Notes under the pieces: generated by a model
Databases searched by the model: none
The model's input: the letters and a program-made list of their open reading frames with translations, nothing else
Told to the model about the DNA's origin: nothing
Assembly: GCA_947453945.1 (NCBI GenBank)
Contig: CANGJB010000024.1
Span: 1 to 40,267, forward strand
Direction: 5' to 3'
DNA length: 40,267 nt
DNA from: Sphingomonadaceae bacterium
GTDB lineage: Bacteria; Pseudomonadota; Alphaproteobacteria; Sphingomonadales; Sphingomonadaceae
In this document: piece by piece, positions 37,047-40,267 of the stretch
How positions within the stretch are numbered: the first letter of the stretch is position 1
How the letters are laid out: each line of letters begins with the position of its first letter
Position numbers and translations under genes: made by a program

Positions 37047-38114
37047 ATGGACGCTGTCGCAGCCTATCCCGCTCGCTCCCGCACCGCCAACCCTGCGCCT
37101 CTGGCGCTCGCGCGCTGGCTGGTTGTCGTGGCCCTCATGATCATCGCCATCGTGGTTGTCGGGGGGATCACCCGGCTTACCGAATCGGGCGTCTCGATCA
37201 CCGAATGGAAGCCGGTCTCGGGCGCGCTGCCGCCGCTCACCGAAGCGGATTGGCAAGCGGAGTTCGCCAAATACCGGCAGACGCCGCAGTATATGCTGGT
37301 CAACGGCCCGGCGGGCATGACGCTGGCAACCTACAAGGTCATCTTCTTCTGGGAATGGGTGCACCGCCTGCTGGCGCGCGCCATCGGCATGGCGTTTGCG
37401 CTGCCGCTGGCGTGGTTCTGGCTGCGCGGGCAGATCCCGGCGGGCTACAAGCCGCGCCTGCTCGCACTTCTGGCGCTTGGCGCGCTGCAGGGCGCGGTGG
37501 GCTGGTGGATGGTGAAGTCCGGCATCGTTCATGATGTGAAGGTCAGCCATTTCCGCCTTGCCGCGCATCTGCTGGTCGCGCTCACCACGCTGGCGGGCGT
37601 CACGTGGACCATGCTGGACTTGCGGGCGCTGGCCCGCGGCGAACGGCGCGCGCGGCTGACCGGGTTTGCCGCGCTGGCGCTCGCCATGTTGCTGGTGCAG
37701 CTGTTCTATGGCGCGCTGGTGGCCGGCATGCGCGCAGGCACCGCGGCGGGCGGCGGGCTCAGCCTCGATGCCTGGCCGCTGATGCAAGGCGCCTTCTTTC
37801 CCGCCGGGATCGATTGGTCGCTTGGGCTTACCCATACCCTGTTCTCCGATCCGTTCCTCGTCCACTTCATCCACCGCTGGTGGGCCTGGGCCGTGGTGGC
37901 GGTGCTGGTGGTGATGGGCCGCAAGCTGCGCCGCGCCGGTGCACGCCCCGCTTCCGTCGCGATCCACACCGCTTTCGGCACGCAGATCGTGCTCGGCATC
38001 GCCACGGTGATGAGCGGCGTCACGATCTGGATCGCGGTCCTGCACCAGTTGACGGGCGCGCTGCTGGTAGCGACGACGGCATGGGGCGCGCACCGTCTCG
38101 GGAAGACGATCTAG
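37047..38114 (+). CDS. ctaA: Heme A synthase (COX15/CtaA type 2)
   Basis: A 355-residue inner-membrane enzyme oxidising the C8 methyl group of heme O to make heme A for aa3-type cytochrome oxidase. Seen: eight hydrophobic segments in two similar halves, with heme-ligand histidines in WEWVHRLLAR, KVSHFRLAAHL, FIHRWWAWAV and VLHQLTGALL, plus GGITRLTESGVSITEWKPVSGALPP after the first segment, which is the COX15 signature. Start: ATG at 37047 has AGAGG 9 nt upstream; the frame continues upstream to 36915 but that part looks non-coding. It is divergent from the MerC gene. Presence implies an aerobic aa3-type oxidase elsewhere in the genome. Confidence 0.95.
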   Translation: MDAVAAYPARSRTANPAPLALARWLVVVALMIIAIVVVGGITRLTESGVSITEWKPVSGALPPLTEADWQAEFAKYRQTPQYMLVNGPAGMTLATYKVIFFWEWVHRLLARAIGMAFALPLAWFWLRGQIPAGYKPRLLALLALGALQGAVGWWMVKSGIVHDVKVSHFRLAAHLLVALTTLAGVTWTMLDLRALARGERRARLTGFAALALAMLLVQLFYGALVAGMRAGTAAGGGLSLDAWPLMQGAFFPAGIDWSLGLTHTLFSDPFLVHFIHRWWAWAVVAVLVVMGRKLRRAGARPASVAIHTAFGTQIVLGIATVMSGVTIWIAVLHQLTGALLVATTAWGAHRLGKTI

Positions 38115-38155
38115 CGAGCGGTATTATTTTACCTCTCCGAAAACGCCCGGTTTGC

Positions 38156-38185
38156 TTGACTCTTGCGGGCTTTTGCAACAAAGGC
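38156..38185 (+). promoter_or_regulatory. Possible promoter of rplM-rpsI
   Basis: A perfect -35 hexamer TTGACT (38156-38161) is followed after 14-17 nt by the AT-containing gcaacaaagg, a poor -10 element. Position, about 95 bp before rplM and after the ctaA stop, fits a ribosomal-protein promoter with a leader. The -10 is not convincing. Confidence 0.4.
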
Positions 38186-38255
38186 CCCTCTCCTCGTCGC
38201 CGGTTCTGCCTTTGTGCAGCGGCGGCGTACCACATTCCAGGGATGGGTTTCAGCC

Positions 38256-38735
38256 ATGAAGGCGCTCACGAAAATCACCCGGTCGATCAAGCCGGCCGAG
38301 GTGGAAAAGAAGTGGCATCTTATTGATGCCGATGGCCTCGTTGTTGGCCGTCTTGCAGTGATCATCGCGAATCACCTGCGCGGCAAGCACAAGCCGAGCT
38401 ACACGCCGCACGTCGATTGCGGCGATCACGTTGTCGTGATCAACGCCGACAAGGTGAAGCTGACGGGCAACAAGCTCAAGGACAAGATCTACTACAAGCA
38501 CACCGGTTATGCCGGCGGCATCAAGGAAGTGACTGCGGGCAAGGTCCTCGGCGGTCGTTTCCCCGAGCGCGTGCTGGAGAAGGCCGTTGAGCGCATGATC
38601 CCGCGCGGCCCCCTCGGCCGTGCCCAGATGCGCGCTCTGCATCTCTATGCTGGCAGCGAACATCCGCATGCCGGTACCCAGCCCGAAGCGCTCGATGTCG
38701 CCTCGATGAACCGCAAGAACAAGGTGGGTGCGTAA
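38256..38735 (+). CDS. rplM: Large-subunit ribosomal protein L13
   Basis: A 159-residue L13 of the 50S subunit. Seen: [34 protein letters not shown] at the N-terminus, then [25 protein letters not shown] and [26 protein letters not shown], all conserved in the family. It lies 3 nt before rpsI, the near-universal rplM-rpsI pair. ATG at 38256 is chosen over longer in-frame extensions since homology begins at [10 protein letters not shown]. Confidence 0.98.
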   Translation: MKALTKITRSIKPAEVEKKWHLIDADGLVVGRLAVIIANHLRGKHKPSYTPHVDCGDHVVVINADKVKLTGNKLKDKIYYKHTGYAGGIKEVTAGKVLGGRFPERVLEKAVERMIPRGPLGRAQMRALHLYAGSEHPHAGTQPEALDVASMNRKNKVGA

Positions 38736-38738
38736 GAC

Positions 38739-39278
38739 ATGTCTGAAACCGATACCGTCTCCAGCCTCGCGGATCTCAAGGATCTGACCTCGGCTGCTCC
38801 CGCCGCTCCCGCCGCTGTTTCGGATGCGCCCGAAGCGCCCCGTGCGCCCACCGGTCCCGCCGCGCCTCTGCGTGAGCGTGAAGTTGACGCTCAGGGCCGT
38901 TCCTACGCAACCGGCCGCCGCAAAGACGCCGTTGCCCGCGTGTGGATCAAGCCCGGCTCGGGCAAGATCACCGTCAACGGCCGCGATCAGGAAGTGTACT
39001 TCGCACGTCCGACGCTGCGTCTCGTGATCAACCAGCCGTTCGAAGTCGCTGACCGTTCGGGTCAGTACGACGTGATCGCCACCGTCAAGGGCGGCGGTCT
39101 TTCGGGCCAGGCCGGTGCGGTCAAGCACGGCATCTCGCAGGCGCTTTCGAAGTTCGAGCCTGCGCTGCGCAGCGCCGTCAAGGCCGCCGGGTTCCTGACC
39201 CGCGACCCGCGCGTTGTCGAACGCAAGAAGTACGGCAAGGCCAAGGCCCGCAAGAGCTTCCAGTTCAGCAAGCGTTAA
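38739..39278 (+). CDS. rpsI: Small-subunit ribosomal protein S9 with N-terminal extension
   Basis: A 179-residue S9. The conserved core begins at about residue 55 ([17 protein letters not shown]) and ends with the typical basic tail [11 protein letters not shown], whose last Arg contacts P-site tRNA in known ribosomes. Before the core is an Ala/Pro-rich acidic extension of about 50 residues absent from E. coli S9 (about 130 residues) but seen in related alphaproteobacteria. It follows rplM by 3 nt and is followed by an intrinsic terminator. Confidence 0.98.
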   Translation: MSETDTVSSLADLKDLTSAAPAAPAAVSDAPEAPRAPTGPAAPLREREVDAQGRSYATGRRKDAVARVWIKPGSGKITVNGRDQEVYFARPTLRLVINQPFEVADRSGQYDVIATVKGGGLSGQAGAVKHGISQALSKFEPALRSAVKAAGFLTRDPRVVERKKYGKAKARKSFQFSKR

Positions 39279-39284
39279 GTTTCG

Positions 39285-39419
39285 CGCTTCTTGTATCTGC
39301 TTTAAACTATTGAGAAGCCCGGGATTTTTCCCGGGCTTTTTCATATTCGGCTACGTACAAAAATGGTACAAGCACTCTTTCAATAGACGAAACACATCTC
39401 GCCGCGTACGCTTCTTGTA
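39285..39419 (+). repeat. 11-bp direct repeat flanking the rpsI terminator
   Basis: CGCTTCTTGTA occurs at 39285-39295, seven bases after the rpsI stop, and again at 39409-39419, 30 bases before the integrase-like gene. The terminator lies between. It may be an attachment-site trace or a chance repeat. Confidence 0.35.
39315..39341 (+). terminator. Intrinsic terminator of rplM-rpsI
   Basis: AAGCCCGGGA (39315-39324) pairs perfectly with TCCCGGGCTT (39329-39338) around a TTTT loop, and the stem runs into a T-rich tail (ctttttc). It begins 37 nt after the rpsI stop. This is the clearest terminator in the window. Confidence 0.92.
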
Positions 39420-39422
39420 CAA
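39355..39422. promoter_or_regulatory. Cluster of GTACAA motifs before the integrase gene
   Basis: GTACAA occurs at 39355-39360 and 39366-39371, and again within the palindrome TTGTACAA at 39415-39422. Repeated short motifs in front of an integrase gene are typical of integrase arm-type or excisionase binding sites, or operators, but the assignment is inference. Confidence 0.35.
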
Positions 39423-39448
39423 AGAACAGTGAGCGAGCGTAAGCAGGC

Positions 39449-40267
39449 ATGGCGCAGCGGTATAACAACAGGGTCGAACTCAAAGACGGTGAAGTGATCC
39501 TGTTCCATCGAGCGGGTGCAAAGCGGCCCATATGGCATATGCGCCTGCATGTGCGCGGCATGACCGATTTGAACGGGACGAAGTTCAGCCACGTTCAGGA
39601 AACCACAGGCGAGCTTGATTTAGACGAGGCCAAGCGGGTTGCGCTGGAACGCTATGATGATCTCAGGATCCGAGCGCGCAACAAGGAACCAGCCAAGAGC
39701 ATCACCTTTGCCGATGTGTACGCGCTGTGGTGGGCCAAGCGTGAGCAAGAGCTTCACGACACTTGGAGCGCCAAAGGGCGCACGGGCGTCAGCCAACGTG
39801 TCGCTTGGTTTGTGAAGCAGGGCGGCCGGTATTGGCTGCCCTACTTTGGCAAGCACAAGATGGAGGACATGACGCAGGCGGTGGTTGAAGGCTACTGGAA
39901 GTGGCGCAATGCCTACTGGTCCAATCAGGACGAGAACGAGCGCAGGCGCTACGGCAACCACAAGATCACGCCGTCTAAAAAGACCCTGGACATGGAGCAG
40001 AGTGCGCTGAAAGAGGTGTTCGCCTACGGCATCGCGCATAGATTGTTTCGTTTTCAGCCCATCATCAGCCATCCGTTTTCGCGCAAAGGCATTGCCGTCA
40101 AGCGTCGCCCCAGCTTCGATGCTGGCGAACTCAAGAAGCTGCACAGCTACATGGACAGGTGGGTTCTTGGCGAGGGCGACAATGACAAGCTGCCCGGGGC
40201 GTTCATCAACTCCCGCCACCTGTATCAGCGTAAGCTACTCCAGCTCTACATCCAGTTCATCGAAGGC
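39449..40267 (+). CDS. Tyrosine-recombinase-like integrase, 3' end beyond the window
   Basis: A frame open from ATG 39449 to the right edge without a stop gives 273 residues. An in-frame TAA lies just upstream (39440-39442), so the start is well bounded. Seen: an N-terminal region of basic and aromatic residues (MAQRYNNRVELKDGE, RPIWHMRLHVRGMTD) with an LDLDEAKRVALERYDDLRIR helix, SITFADVYALWWAKRE, a helical SAM-like core region (VVEGYWKWRNAYW, SALKEVFAYGIAHRL) and KRRPSFDAGELKKLHSYMD, the usual lead-in to the catalytic domain of site-specific integrases. The catalytic R-H-R-Y residues would lie beyond the edge, so the call rests on the N-terminal half. It probably marks the end of an integrated element next to rpsI. 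Confidence 0.75.
   Translation, partial: MAQRYNNRVELKDGEVILFHRAGAKRPIWHMRLHVRGMTDLNGTKFSHVQETTGELDLDEAKRVALERYDDLRIRARNKEPAKSITFADVYALWWAKREQELHDTWSAKGRTGVSQRVAWFVKQGGRYWLPYFGKHKMEDMTQAVVEGYWKWRNAYWSNQDENERRRYGNHKITPSKKTLDMEQSALKEVFAYGIAHRLFRFQPIISHPFSRKGIAVKRRPSFDAGELKKLHSYMDRWVLGEGDNDKLPGAFINSRHLYQRKLLQLYIQFIEG

Noticed and set aside
1..40267. CRISPR array
   Set aside because: The only long regular repeats are the coding RTX modules; no short direct repeats with unique spacers were seen.

Overview
The window looks like chromosomal DNA of a GC-rich alphaproteobacterium, most likely of the Sphingomonadales (Erythrobacter/Novosphingobium-like). This is inferred from high GC, codon use, the types of housekeeping proteins (CtaA/COX15 heme A synthase, fused ThiS-ThiG, ribosomal protein S9 with an Ala/Pro-rich N-terminal extension) and the giant RTX adhesin-like gene. 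The genus was not tested by any search.

Left part (1-14369): one open reading frame fills more than a third of the window. It is the 3' part of a giant RTX (hemolysin-type calcium-binding repeat) protein, at least 4788 residues long, with about 53 modules of roughly 88 residues counted by eye and a non-repetitive C-terminal tail of the kind used by type I secretion. Its 5' end and any dedicated secretion genes lie outside the window.

Middle-left (14478-20000): a split-barrel flavin-type protein, then convergent to it an aldehyde dehydrogenase/DUF779 operon, then a two-gene secreted/envelope operon with a CsgG-family protein but no other curli genes. This operon is visibly more AT-rich than its surroundings, lies beside tRNA-Gly(GCC), and has two evenly spaced small palindromes upstream.

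Centre (20216-33093): mostly housekeeping and membrane genes: CnoX-like thioredoxin and a Lon-substrate-domain protein; a leftward run of MarC, a secreted SnoaL/DUF4440-like protein, FolD, YggT, ArgB and a YhhQ-type queuosine-precursor transporter; a CNT nucleoside transporter; MutS translationally coupled to a polytopic membrane protein; and a second polytopic membrane protein divergent from MutS.

Right part (33191-40267): NADP-type malic enzyme with a phosphotransacetylase-like tail, a ThiS-ThiG fusion, a MerC-domain protein behind a Zur-like palindrome, heme A synthase, then rplM-rpsI ended by a strong intrinsic terminator. Directly after that terminator begins a tyrosine-recombinase-like integrase gene running off the right edge, which suggests that a mobile element starts here.

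The observations most worth following are the RTX giant, the orphan CsgG operon, the ThiS-ThiG fusion with an internal Gly-Gly, the long AT-rich inverted repeat between argB and yggT, and the integrase boundary with its short repeats. Nothing in the window shows a clearly new multi-gene system.
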